From NCBI RefSeq assembly GCF_000422905.1, contig NZ_AUGY01000061.1, positions 1 through 51,127 on the forward strand: DNA of 51,127 nucleotides. The letters run 5' to 3'. The notes below the pieces were generated by a model. It saw nothing but the letters and a program-made list of their open reading frames with translations, was not told the origin of the DNA and did not search any database. The DNA is from Paenibacillus alginolyticus DSM 5050 = NBRC 15375. Lineage in GTDB: Bacteria; Bacillota; Bacilli; Paenibacillales; NBRC-103111. The position numbers and the translations under genes are program-made. This document shows, in pieces, positions 17,967 to 26,818 of the stretch. How positions within the stretch are numbered: position 1 is the first letter of the stretch; each line of letters opens with the position of its first letter.

Positions 17967-18136
17967 GAAAAATCCGGAGGAAATCTGCGAGCGGGATGAG
18001 CAGGCGACAAGACTGAGGGACAGGGAGTCCGGGGGAGCAATCTCCCGTCTTACCCTACTGCACAAGCTGTAGGAAAAGGCAGGGTAAACCTAGGTTCACA
18101 TGGACATCTATCTCTTTCCAATGGTTGCCTTCCCTT

Positions 18137-18151
18137 CATACTATATAAGGA
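18137..18151 (+). promoter_or_regulatory. Sigma-K-like -10 element of the GT4 gene
   Basis: CATACTATA is a full match to CATAnnnTA and is followed by TAAGGA, 26 bp before the ribosome binding region. The -35 is weak. It would place the following GT4/polycation pair under late mother-cell control. Confidence 0.45.
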
Positions 18152-18176
18152 ATTCGTACCGGAAAGGAAGAACTCC

Positions 18177-19412
18177 ATGAACATATTGCTGACTACCTTT
18201 TGGGGGCTTCCACAGGCTGGAGGAGTAGATCTGTATATAAGTCAATTAAAATTGGGACTTGAACGGCGAGGGCACCATGTAGATGTCTTGAGCCGGCTCC
18301 CCGATGGCAGTGGATATACGGTCTTGAACCAAAAAAGAGTGATACCAAGATCTGTTATCACCTCTTTGGTCACCCCTCATATGGAAACCTATTTTCAATA
18401 TCATTTACCTGAGATCGATCCGCTAATCCGGGAGGCAGAAGTCGAACGATACTGCTTTGAGGCCGGTGCCGCGTACCTTGACATTCATTCCTATGATCTC
18501 ATTCATGCCCAAGATGTTATTTCCGCTCGTGCCTTATCCCGCATCAAGCATCCGAGAACCGCTTTAGTTACAACGATTCACGGGTATTTAGCGAAGGAAT
18601 GGTTCTATGGGCTGGAGGCACAGGGTGTGCTGAAAGATATGAATCGAAGACGTATGCTATGGCATTACGCTTCTCACCGGGAGCAGCTCGGGATTATGTC
18701 CTCGAACGAAACGATCCTCCCTACCCAATGGATGAGGGGAATTATGGAGGAACAGTTCTCTATATCCGAGGGAAGGATGTCGATTGTGCCCAACGGCTTT
18801 GACATTGAAGGGTTCCTAAAGCAAATGAATGCCTATACCGAAGTGTGCCGCCCACCGGACCGGAAGGTGTTTATATGTCCGGCCCGATTCGATGTTGTGA
18901 AAGGACATGTCTACTTAATTCGTGCGCTTGCGAAGTTGAAGCGCGATCGCAGTGATTGGGTATGCTGGCTGGTTGGAAACGGTGGTCTGGAGTTAAAGCT
19001 GCGGGAGCTGACGAAGGTACATGGCATTGAGGAGCATGTGGTATTTCATGGTTTACGGAGCGATGTGCCGGCACTGCTCAAGCAGGCGGATGTGTTCGTG
19101 TTGGCTAGCCTGCAGGATAATCATCCATTTGCTGTCATGGAGGCTCAGGTGGCCGCTAAAACCATCATTGTTTCAGATGCAGGCGGTATGCCAGAAATGG
19201 TTGCGCATGATGAGAATGGGCTGGTATTCCCTGTGGGGGATGACGAACAATTGTATCAGCATTTGCGTAGTGTCATGAACGACCAAGCACTGTGCGACCG
19301 GTTGTCGCATCAAGCCCAGAGCTCGGGAAATCATCGTTGGTCGCTTGATACGATGATGGCACAGGTTTCGGCGGTCTATGAATCGGCACTACACCATCAC
19401 CGGGGAGGATGA
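18177..19412 (+). CDS. Family 4 glycosyltransferase
   Basis: A 411-residue GT-B enzyme. It starts MNILLTTFWGLPQAGGVDLY, with the GG(V/A)xxx acceptor-side motif, followed by VPNGFDIEGF, FICPARFDVVKGH and the C-terminal DNHPFAVMEAQVAAKTIIVSDAGGMPE segment, in which the usual E-x7-E reads D-x7-E. AAGGAAG precedes the ATG. It is a close paralogue of the enzyme at 20899-22200. Each of the two is followed directly by a gene for a lysine/arginine-rich protein with a shared C-terminal domain, so the pairing is probably functional. Confidence 0.9.
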   Translation: MNILLTTFWGLPQAGGVDLYISQLKLGLERRGHHVDVLSRLPDGSGYTVLNQKRVIPRSVITSLVTPHMETYFQYHLPEIDPLIREAEVERYCFEAGAAYLDIHSYDLIHAQDVISARALSRIKHPRTALVTTIHGYLAKEWFYGLEAQGVLKDMNRRRMLWHYASHREQLGIMSSNETILPTQWMRGIMEEQFSISEGRMSIVPNGFDIEGFLKQMNAYTEVCRPPDRKVFICPARFDVVKGHVYLIRALAKLKRDRSDWVCWLVGNGGLELKLRELTKVHGIEEHVVFHGLRSDVPALLKQADVFVLASLQDNHPFAVMEAQVAAKTIIVSDAGGMPEMVAHDENGLVFPVGDDEQLYQHLRSVMNDQALCDRLSHQAQSSGNHRWSLDTMMAQVSAVYESALHHHRGG

Positions 19413-19418
19413 GGGCAT

Positions 19419-19808
19419 ATGGTAGCGAAAAAGTCCCGCCATCACGGTAAGAAAACGACCAAGAGGGGGAAGGTCTACAAGCTTCTCGTCCGGAAACGTA
19501 CGAGACGGCATGATCATAAGAGCGGCACCACTAAACGTCATATGCTAAAGGCCGGCATCGGCAAGAAAGCCGGTCGGTCAAAAGGAAATGCCAAGCGGAA
19601 GCGACCCACAGACTTCCGAGGTACTGTCGTTTCCAACGGGCTGTATAACAGGATCTTCCACCTTCCGCGTTATAAAGGGGAAATTAAAGAGAAAAAGAGG
19701 GTATGGGATACCATTCATTCTGCCCTCCCCCCCAAGTATATGATGCCGGATGTTGAGGTTGTGCGAATGATGGAATCGTATTTGCATATGGAAGCAGAAC
19801 AGCCATAG
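19419..19808 (+). CDS. Polycationic protein with LPPxYxxPD C-terminal domain
   Basis: A 129-residue protein. Residues 1-65 are dominated by Lys, Arg, His and Gly (KKSRHHGKKTTKRGKVYK), without hydrophobic segments. Residues 66-129 form a distinct domain: VSNGLYNRIFHLPRY, VWDTIHSALPPKY and MPDVEVVRMMESY. The same domain follows a different basic repeat region in the protein at 20522-20950. The gene starts 7 bp after its GT4 partner, with GATGAGGGC as RBS. I know no name for the family. A role as a cationic anchor or acceptor at the spore surface is inference. Confidence 0.75.
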   Translation: MVAKKSRHHGKKTTKRGKVYKLLVRKRTRRHDHKSGTTKRHMLKAGIGKKAGRSKGNAKRKRPTDFRGTVVSNGLYNRIFHLPRYKGEIKEKKRVWDTIHSALPPKYMMPDVEVVRMMESYLHMEAEQP

Positions 19809-20521
19809 ATAAGCTCCAGGTGATGTTATTTCCCCATATTTGCGGCAGCCAGCTAATCATGGGGGAAGCGGAAGCATTCATACTGGCAAACCGCAGACAC
19901 GCGAAATACGAACGGTGATTCAACCTTTATTGAACGGTTCCGCATATCTATCGTTATATGCAGGCTTGAAAGGGACGTTAAGCAGTCTAACGGCATCGTC
20001 TGAGGCCTTCCACCACTTCGATTTTCACTGGTAGGATGTGGCGTTGGTAGAGGAACTAGCTGTTCCTCCATCTCGCCGGTATCACGATCAGACATGGTCT
20101 CCTATTAATGACTTCGGCTCGCCACTGATAAAGAAACCTTCGCGCGATTCACAGTTATAATCCAACCCAAAAGTTGTGGTAAAACGAATCGGGCGAAGAC
20201 AGAGGCCACAATGAGCAGTACAGCCAGAAGGGTCTGATCCTTGACCGGATCAGACCCTGATAAGTTCAATCGCCATTTCATAGCATACGCAAATGGACAA
20301 GCTTCAGCCAAGAGGAAAGCCCCTTAGATGCGAAGCCGGTAAGACAGAGCTTAAGCTATCTTTGTCAAGCCACTCCAGCGTTTACATCCAAGCGAGCAGT
20401 TCTCGCAGTCATGTTGGGTAATTCCGTGCTGAATAGTTTACAGAACCCCATGGAAGGTTGTACGAGAAGTAAGAAACCAGCATGGAACAGACCCTACTGT
20501 ATCCGTCGATTAGTAACATTC
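19809..20521. other. Intergenic stretch with possible decayed coding sequence
   Basis: Between the two polycation genes (which converge) lies about 700 bp without a supported gene. A frame at 19826-19920 (MGEAEAFILANRRHAKYER) and its shifted continuation to 20034 read like broken protein, but I cannot name it. A perfect 11-bp inverted repeat lies at 20230-20257. I see nothing definite in the rest. Confidence 0.4.
20230..20257. repeat. Perfect inverted repeat
   Basis: GGGTCTGATCC and GGATCAGACCC flank a 6-base loop. Neither strand has a T-run after it, so it is not a typical terminator. It lies midway between two convergent transcription units. Confidence 0.6.
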
Positions 20522-20950
20522 TCATACGACTACCTCATTTGATTCGGGCATTGCTGATGATCGATAACGGACCAGAAAACGAACGATATCGATATCTGGT
20601 GCGCGATAGGCGGGAGGCAGCTCAGCGGCGATTCGGTTCCATATCTTCCGATTCACAGATTCCCGTATGGCTTTGCACGGAGGACGGAAGAACCGACTAT
20701 AATGGTTCGCGGACAGGATCAGGCGTCCAGGCCGTTTCTTCTTCCTGAGACTTGCTACCTTCTTCTTCCTGAGGCTTGCTACCTTTTTCTTCCTGAGACT
20801 TGCTACCTTCTTCTTCCTGAGACTTGCTACCTTCTTCTTCCTGAGACTTGCTACCTTCTTCTTCCTGAGTTTTGCTACCTTCTTCTTCCTGAGGCTTGCT
20901 ACCTTCTTCTTCTTTGTACGGACGATTGTTTTCTTCTTAATCGGGTCCAT
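20522..20950 (-). CDS. Lysine-rich octapeptide-repeat protein (CotG-like composition)
   Basis: A 142-residue protein. Residues 13-70 are seven tandem octapeptides of the form RKKKVASL (one reads VAKL), and the C-terminal part, about 65 residues, is the domain shared with 19419-19808 (HYSRFFRPP, IWNRIAAELPPAY, APDIDIVRFL). AGGTGAGGGAAGG precedes the ATG, which overlaps the end of the upstream GT4 gene by 52 bp. Lys-rich Ser-containing repeats recall the spore coat protein CotG, a substrate of the CotH kinase; the similarity is in composition only. Repeat number probably varies between strains. Confidence 0.75.
   Translation of the reverse strand: MDPIKKKTIVRTKKKKVASLRKKKVAKLRKKKVASLRKKKVASLRKKKVASLRKKKVASLRKKKVASLRKKKRPGRLILSANHYSRFFRPPCKAIRESVNRKIWNRIAAELPPAYRAPDIDIVRFLVRYRSSAMPESNEVVV
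20741..20912 (-). repeat. 24-bp tandem repeat inside the polycation gene
   Basis: About seven nearly identical 24-bp units each encode RKKKVASL. The near identity at DNA level points to recent expansion or gene conversion. The opposite strand is also open here (CYLLLPET repeats), which is only a shadow. Confidence 0.85.
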
Positions 20951-22200
20951 CCTTCCCTCACCTCTGCTTTCCGTTTATGCATGGCCCGGCTATACACGGC
21001 CATCGTTCTTTCCGTCATAACAGGAAGGGACCAATGGTAACTTCCCCACTGTTCCGACTGTTCGCTCAGGTGACGGCACAGCCCTTCATCGTTAAGGGCG
21101 GTATTTAATTGGGCGAACAGCCTCTGTTCGTCCCCTGCGGGAAAGATAAGTCCCGTTTGCCCGTCGATGATCATCTCAGGAATGCCTCCCGCATTCGATA
21201 CGATCACCGGCTTTCCAGAAACATGGGCTTCCATGATTGCGAATGGATGATTATCTTGCAGGCTGGGTAACACGAACAAATCTGCCTTCTTGAGCAGCGC
21301 AGGGACATCATGACGTTTTCCAAGGAACACCACCTCATTCTGAAGACCAAGGCTTACCGCCAGTTCCCTCATTTTCCCTTCTACCTGACCGTCCCCGACC
21401 AGCCAGCACACCCAATCGTTTTGGAAGCGTTCCTTCTTAAGCAGTAACAACGCATGAAGCAAATGGACATGTCCCTTCACTGGATCGAAGCGGGACGTAC
21501 AGATAATCACCTTCTTCCCTGCGGCATCCGGAGTAACAGCAGGCTTCTCCATGTCTTGCTTAAACTCTTCGATATCCATACCGCAGGGAACGACCGTCAT
21601 TTTGTCCGGTGGGATATGAAAGTCCAAGGACATGACGGATTTAAGCCATTGCGTCGGTAAGATGGTTTCTGCATTCCGCATGATGCCGAGGTGCTCAATG
21701 AATCCGAAATAGTGCCAAATCGTCGTCTGCTTATACTGGTCGTTGAAGATGCCCTGTTCAAGAAGGCGGGCTAGGCTTTCTGTAGAATAGCAGCCGTGGA
21801 TCGTGGCGACTTGGATCTGATGCGGATGTCCGATCCGGGTGAATGCCCGGGAAGCGAATATATCTTGCGTGTGAATGATGTCGTATGTGGATGGACGGAA
21901 ATAGGCAGCTGCTGCCTCAAAGCAAAATTTTTCAATCTCCATATGCTTAATCGCAATGTCAATCTCCGGAATATGCTTTGCGAAATAGGTACCGGCTTGT
22001 GCGGAAATTAGTGGGAGCAAATGGCTTTTCTTCAAAATCCAGCCTTTGTTTAACATATGGTAACCCGAGTCGTCTGGCATTCGGCTGAAAATATCCACTT
22101 GGTGCCCCTGCGCTTCCAATCCCCGCTTTAATTGATAGATGTATTTTTCTAGTCCGCCCACAGACGGAAGCCCCCAATAGGTGGCAATGAGGATTCTCAT
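20899..22200 (-). CDS. Family 4 glycosyltransferase, paralogue of 18177-19412
   Basis: A 433-residue GT-B enzyme beginning MRILIATYWGLPSVGGLEKY, with VVPCGMDIEEF, IICTSRFDPVKGH, VGDGQVEGKM and DNHPFAIMEAHVSGKPVIVS (D-x7-E variant). The last 20 residues are very basic (TRLRRKQSSVQRRRR) because the frame runs 52 bp into the following Lys-rich gene. The start has AAGGAAGG upstream. It is divergent from the sugar dehydrogenase gene; on its own strand the spacer contains CATAAACATATAAGAA (22226-22241), which resembles the sigma-K-like elements upstream of 16947 and 18177. Confidence 0.9.
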   Translation of the reverse strand: MRILIATYWGLPSVGGLEKYIYQLKRGLEAQGHQVDIFSRMPDDSGYHMLNKGWILKKSHLLPLISAQAGTYFAKHIPEIDIAIKHMEIEKFCFEAAAAYFRPSTYDIIHTQDIFASRAFTRIGHPHQIQVATIHGCYSTESLARLLEQGIFNDQYKQTTIWHYFGFIEHLGIMRNAETILPTQWLKSVMSLDFHIPPDKMTVVPCGMDIEEFKQDMEKPAVTPDAAGKKVIICTSRFDPVKGHVHLLHALLLLKKERFQNDWVCWLVGDGQVEGKMRELAVSLGLQNEVVFLGKRHDVPALLKKADLFVLPSLQDNHPFAIMEAHVSGKPVIVSNAGGIPEMIIDGQTGLIFPAGDEQRLFAQLNTALNDEGLCRHLSEQSEQWGSYHWSLPVMTERTMAVYSRAMHKRKAEVREGWTRLRRKQSSVQRRRR

Positions 22201-22397
22201 AAAGACCTTCCTTTCTGGTTTGAAGTTCTTATATGTTTATGTTTTTGCTGGTCTTCGGATAGAGACATCCACCCGAATTCGGAAAATTTGGGCCGGAACA
22301 ACACCCCATTTTTTAGAAAACAGGCTCTCAACCATGACTTTATCTTATATAGCTACGTATGATGTTGGCAGGAATCGATAGAAAGGGGGATATTTGT

Positions 22398-23675
22398 ATG
22401 CCCTTTAACCATCTGCAAAACATTGCCGTCATCGGACTCGGCTACGTGGGGCTGCCGCTTGCCAAACTTTTTTTGGAAAAGGGACACACGGTCTATGGTA
22501 TCGATGCGGATAAAAGCAAAATTAAGAAATTGATGAATAAGCAACCTTATATATCGGATTTCACACGGTTGGAGATAACAGAGATGTTCGGAACCGGACA
22601 CTTCCATGTTGGAAGCTCCTTTGAGGTGATCCGGGAAGCGGACAGTATCCTCTTGTGCGTACCAACACCGATTGATAAAGAAGCAAAACCGGATCTATCT
22701 TTCGTACTAAGTGCAGTCGAGCAGATCATCCCTTACTTACGAGAAGGACAGCTAGTCGTCTTAGAAAGTTCTACTTATCCAGGTACGACGGAAGAAGATC
22801 TGAAGGCCTTAATCGAAGGCGCCGGGTGGGAGGTCGGGAGGAACGTATATTTGGCTTATTCTCCAGAGCGAATCGACCCCGGGCAAATACGGTATAAGCT
22901 TTCTGAGATTCCTAAGGTGGTTGGAGGCGTAACGAATGCGTGCACTGAACATGCGAAGCGGGTTTACGAGGGTGTCTTCAATAAGGTTATTGCGGTATCG
23001 AACGCCAGAACGGCGGAAATGACCAAGCTGATCGAGAACTACCAGCGTTTCGTCAATATTTCGTTAATGAACGATCTGGTCAGGATTTGTGAAGCGATGA
23101 GCATCAACTTGTGGGAAGTCATTCAAGCGGCCAGCACAAAGCCTTACGGATTCATGACATATTATCCGGGACCAGGCGTCGGTGGACATTGCATACCTGT
23201 CGATCCTATGTATCTGGTTTGGAAAGCAAAGCAGTACAATGTTGATCTGCCTTTTATCGAGCTTAGTCATCAGGTGAATGAGGAAATGCCCTGGAACGTC
23301 GTCTCTAGGGTGGAAAAAGCCCTCCTCCCTCTTACGCTTGCGCAAAGCAGCATCATGGTGATCGGTGTGACTTATAAGAAGAATGTCAATGATCTTCGTG
23401 AATCCAAAGCACTTCAGGTAGTCGAATGCTTGATCCGCAGAGGGGCGTCTGTGAGCTACTACGATCCATATTTCAAGGAAATTGAGATCGCAGACCGAAA
23501 GCTCAAACGTTCAGAGGTAACGGCAAAAAACGTCAAGAAGCATGATTGTTTGCTGATTCTGACAGATCACTCCGGGCAGCCGTATGAGTTGATTGCCAAG
23601 CACGCACGACTGGTTGTAGATACAAGGAATGCAACGGCGAGTATTGTGGACAAATCCAATATTATTCTACTGTAA
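22398..23675 (+). CDS. UDP-N-acetylglucosamine/UDP-glucose 6-dehydrogenase (UGD superfamily)
   Basis: A 425-residue NDP-sugar dehydrogenase that oxidises C6 of a UDP-sugar to a uronate in two NAD-dependent steps. The N-terminal Rossmann motif is GLGYVGLP (13-20), the central segment has AEMTKLIENYQRFVNISLMND, and the catalytic Cys265 lies in GVGGHCIPVDPMYL. The third domain has GVTYKKNVNDLRES. The sequence resembles WbpA/WecC-type enzymes acting on N-acetylhexosamines more than UDP-glucose enzymes. The ATG at 22398 has GAAAGGGGG upstream. The following epimerases probably convert its product further. Confidence 0.88.
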   Translation: MPFNHLQNIAVIGLGYVGLPLAKLFLEKGHTVYGIDADKSKIKKLMNKQPYISDFTRLEITEMFGTGHFHVGSSFEVIREADSILLCVPTPIDKEAKPDLSFVLSAVEQIIPYLREGQLVVLESSTYPGTTEEDLKALIEGAGWEVGRNVYLAYSPERIDPGQIRYKLSEIPKVVGGVTNACTEHAKRVYEGVFNKVIAVSNARTAEMTKLIENYQRFVNISLMNDLVRICEAMSINLWEVIQAASTKPYGFMTYYPGPGVGGHCIPVDPMYLVWKAKQYNVDLPFIELSHQVNEEMPWNVVSRVEKALLPLTLAQSSIMVIGVTYKKNVNDLRESKALQVVECLIRRGASVSYYDPYFKEIEIADRKLKRSEVTAKNVKKHDCLLILTDHSGQPYELIAKHARLVVDTRNATASIVDKSNIILL

Positions 23676-23700
23676 TTAGCAGTAGGCGGGGGTGACTCGA

Positions 23701-24690
23701 TTGAGAATATTAGTTACGGGCGGGGCAGGATTTATCGGCTCAAATCTTGTTCGGTCACTGCTAGCCAAGGGACACAGCGTAGTGACCCTGGATGATCTGT
23801 CTACAGGGAGTGCGCAATTTCTGCAGGATGTGTTATCCCATGATAGGCATACATTTATTCAGGAATCGGTACTGAATCGTCATGAGCTGCAACGCTGGAT
23901 GGATCAGGCAGAAGTCGTATATCATATGGCAGCAGTCCTTGGAGTTAAGAATACAGTTGACAATCCGATTAAAGTCATCGAGGGGAATATTGACGGCACG
24001 CGCAACGTGCTGGAGCTTGCCTATCCCCGGGGGATGAAAGTGATCTTTGCGTCCACATCCGAAATCTACGGAAAAAATACGTTGGTTCCCTTCTCGGAGA
24101 CATCTGACCGCGTATATGGTGCACCCTCCGTCCACCGATGGTGTTATGCTACAGCAAAGTCGCTAGATGAGCATATGTGCTTCGGTTATGCCCAGAAGGG
24201 GCTTCGGGTCACTGTGCTACGTTATTTTAACGCTTACGGCCCTGGTCAGACGAACTCCCAATACGGCATGGTTGTACCACGGTTTATTCGTTCCGCGCTC
24301 TTGGGGACGCCGCTTGAGGTGTATGGGGACGGTTCACAGTCTCGGTGCTTCACTTATGTGGATGATACGGTTCGCGGGACGATTAGCGCGATGCGAAGGG
24401 AAGCGGACGGACTGGCATTCAACATCGGATCCGACAGCCCGACGACCATCTTGGAATTAGCCCGCATGATCGTGCAGTTGACAGGCTCAGATGCCCCGAT
24501 ACGGTTCAAGCATTACCAGGAAGCATACGGCCCGGGGTATGAGGATATGCCGATTCGTATTCCGGATTTGACCCGTTCAAACTCCGTTCTAAATTTCCAA
24601 CCTAAGGTTGGGCTGGAAGAGGGATTAACCAAATCTATTGCATGGTATCGTTTGAACGATAGTTGCTTTCCGGGAGGTAAGGAATCATGA
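23701..24690 (+). CDS. NAD-dependent sugar epimerase/dehydratase (extended SDR)
   Basis: A 329-residue extended short-chain dehydrogenase: GGAGFIGSN (8-16), DDLSTG, the serine-region ASTSEIYG, and the catalytic YATAK followed by the RYFNAYGP and YVDDTVRG motifs of UDP-sugar epimerases/decarboxylases. The TTG at 23701 follows GGGGGTG; a GTG 9 bp earlier is possible. It probably acts on the uronate made by the preceding dehydrogenase, either as a 4-epimerase or as a decarboxylase giving a UDP-pentose; sequence alone does not decide. Its stop overlaps the next start (ATGA). Confidence 0.88.
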   Translation: MRILVTGGAGFIGSNLVRSLLAKGHSVVTLDDLSTGSAQFLQDVLSHDRHTFIQESVLNRHELQRWMDQAEVVYHMAAVLGVKNTVDNPIKVIEGNIDGTRNVLELAYPRGMKVIFASTSEIYGKNTLVPFSETSDRVYGAPSVHRWCYATAKSLDEHMCFGYAQKGLRVTVLRYFNAYGPGQTNSQYGMVVPRFIRSALLGTPLEVYGDGSQSRCFTYVDDTVRGTISAMRREADGLAFNIGSDSPTTILELARMIVQLTGSDAPIRFKHYQEAYGPGYEDMPIRIPDLTRSNSVLNFQPKVGLEEGLTKSIAWYRLNDSCFPGGKES

Positions 24691-25607
24691 GGGCATTAGT
24701 AACGGGCGGTGCTGGGTTTATCGGCTCCCACATGGTTGACGAATTGGTGTCGGCCGGGGCGGAAGTACACGTTTTGGATAACTTGTCTACCGGTTCAAAG
24801 AGGAATGTGAACCCACGGGCTTTTTTTCATGAGGTGGATATCCGGAACGAAGCCATACGAAGTCTGGTCTCTGACATTCGCCCTGATGTGGTGTTCCACA
24901 TGGCCGCTCAAGTGGATGTACAGCGGTCTGTGAAACAGCCTCAGGAGGATGCTTCCATTAACCTTGTTGGAACGGTGAATTTACTGGAAGCGTGCCGGCA
25001 AGCGGAGGTTCGGAAGATTATCTATGCTTCCTCCTGTGCCGTCTATGGCAATACGGTCAAAGAAAGGATGGAGGAAACCGATCCTGCAGCGCCTATTTCC
25101 TATTAAGGAATCAGTAAATGGATGCCTGAGCATTACTTGCGCATTTATCAACAACTATACGGGCTTAGGTATACGATTCTTCGGTATGCCAACGTCTATG
25201 GTCCGATGCAAACGCCCCATGGGGAGGGCAGCGTGGTCGCGATCTTCCTCGATCGGATCGGGAAAGGACAGCCACTCGTGATTTACGGTGATGGGAAACA
25301 GACCCGTGATTTCGTCTATGTGAAGGATGTAGTACGGGCTAACATGGCGGTTGTGTTGAAAGGGGACGGTCACCTTATTCATTTCTCTACATCAAACAAA
25401 TCCACTATCTCTGAGTTATGTGGCCATTTGGAGCGTATTCATGGCAAGCCCCTACTAGCTACTAATGCTGACGAGCGACCGGGAGATATTCGTCATAGTT
25501 GTTTGTCTAATCGGAAGGCACAGGAAATTTTAGAATGGAAGCCGAATTACAGCTTATGGCACGGCTTGAAGGAGTCTTATGCAAATACAATCATTGGAGA
25601 GCGATAA
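24687..25607 (+). pseudogene. NAD-dependent sugar epimerase with in-frame stop at the catalytic Tyr
   Basis: The frame would encode 306 residues of an extended SDR: GGAGFIGSHMVDELV, DNLSTGSKRNV, IYASSCAVYG, RYANVYGP, YGDGKQTRDFVYV and DVRHSCLSN-type C-terminus. Codon 140, a TAA, interrupts it within PISY-stop-GISKWMPE, precisely where YxxxK requires the catalytic Tyr. The downstream part continues in the same frame without other damage. One base change from TAT/TAC would explain it. The gene is therefore a recent pseudogene, unless this is a sequencing error or readthrough. It overlaps the upstream stop by 4 bp and so belongs to the operon. Confidence 0.85.
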
Positions 25608-25637
25608 AAAGCGGATCATGATTAAGGGGGGGTATTC

Positions 25638-26813
25638 GTGAAGATGCCGTTGGTTAGCGTGGTCATTCCTTGCCATAACTACGGGCAGTATGTAGAGGAG
25701 ACGGTCGATTCCGTATTGCGTTCCACCTTTCAGGACTTCGAAATTATTGTGGTCGATGACGGCTCCACCGACCCCTTTACCCTCGAGAAGCTCGCTACAC
25801 TGCAAAAGCCGAAGATGCGCATCATCCGCCAATCCAATCAAGGACTTGCTGCCGCCAGAAATCGGGGGATTGCCGAGGCTCGAGGGAAATATGTGCTTCC
25901 GCTCGATTCTGATGATCTCATTCATCCCACATATCTGGAGAAGGCGTTCTGGATATTGGAGCTTTATCCCGGAGTCGGTTTCGTGTCTCCATGGGTTCAA
26001 GCGTTCGGGACGGAAAACTGGTCCTACCCCGCACCGCAGTTTAACTTCCACACTCAACTGTTTCACAATATCACCTGTGGGAACTCAATGCTTCGCAAGA
26101 AGGCTTGGGAGCAGGCTGGCGGGTATAAGAAGGATTTTACCGTCATGGGCTATGAGGACTGGGATTTCTGGGTCACGCTGGGAGAGAACGGTTGGTACGG
26201 GTATCAAGTCTTTGAGCGCCTCTTCTTGTACCGACGGCATGGAATTTCAATGGTTCACAAAGCTATGGAGCATCATGATAAGCTGTTTGAGCAAATCAAA
26301 GAGTATCATCCCGATCTATATAAGGAGAGCCATCTGATTAAGCTGAAGCAGGAATGGGATCAGGAGCCTTTATTCGACAGGATTAAACCCGATCTGCAGG
26401 GATCCGATTGGAACCGCTATGCGACCAGACCTGTTCGGCATGACCGTTCGAGATGGCTATTGCTGCTGCCGCATATCCGACGTGATCGCATTACCGATAG
26501 TTATTTGGAGTTTATCGATGGTATGCATCCTGATTGGTATGGAATTACGATGGTTTCAACCGGATACGGGATGGAGTCGGGGATGGAGGATTTTGGTTGG
26601 TTAACCGACGATATCTTTGAATTGTCGCTTTATATCCCCGGAATCGAGCTTAGACTGGATTTGATAGAAAAGATGATATGCAAGCTGATTATATCAAGGG
26701 AGATAGAACGGATCATCATACTGGGTTCACGGCAAGCGCACTATCTGCTCCCTCATATCAACTACAAATTTCCCCATATTCCGGTAGATATCCGTCCAGA
26801 AAACAGGAGTTGA
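25638..26813 (+). CDS. Family 2 glycosyltransferase with truncated second GT domain
   Basis: A 391-residue protein with a GT2 domain at residues 1-255: VSVVIPCHNYGQYVEETVDS, VVDDGSTDP, LPLDSDDLIHPTYL (metal site) and YEDWDFWVTLGENGW. From about residue 268 a second part (RWLLLLPHIRRDRITDSYL, YGITMVSTGYG, LLPHINYKFPHIPVDI) resembles the N-terminal Rossmann half of GT4 enzymes that are often fused to GT2 domains. It ends abruptly, so the second transferase lacks its donor-binding half. The start is GTG behind AAGGGGGGG. The next gene's RBS overlaps its stop. Confidence 0.85.
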   Translation: MKMPLVSVVIPCHNYGQYVEETVDSVLRSTFQDFEIIVVDDGSTDPFTLEKLATLQKPKMRIIRQSNQGLAAARNRGIAEARGKYVLPLDSDDLIHPTYLEKAFWILELYPGVGFVSPWVQAFGTENWSYPAPQFNFHTQLFHNITCGNSMLRKKAWEQAGGYKKDFTVMGYEDWDFWVTLGENGWYGYQVFERLFLYRRHGISMVHKAMEHHDKLFEQIKEYHPDLYKESHLIKLKQEWDQEPLFDRIKPDLQGSDWNRYATRPVRHDRSRWLLLLPHIRRDRITDSYLEFIDGMHPDWYGITMVSTGYGMESGMEDFGWLTDDIFELSLYIPGIELRLDLIEKMICKLIISREIERIIILGSRQAHYLLPHINYKFPHIPVDIRPENRS

Positions 26814-26818
26814 TTGGG

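Noticed and set aside
20702..21040. Plus-strand frame with CYLLLPET repeats
   Set aside because: It is the antisense shadow of the RKKKVASL repeats and has no ribosome binding site.
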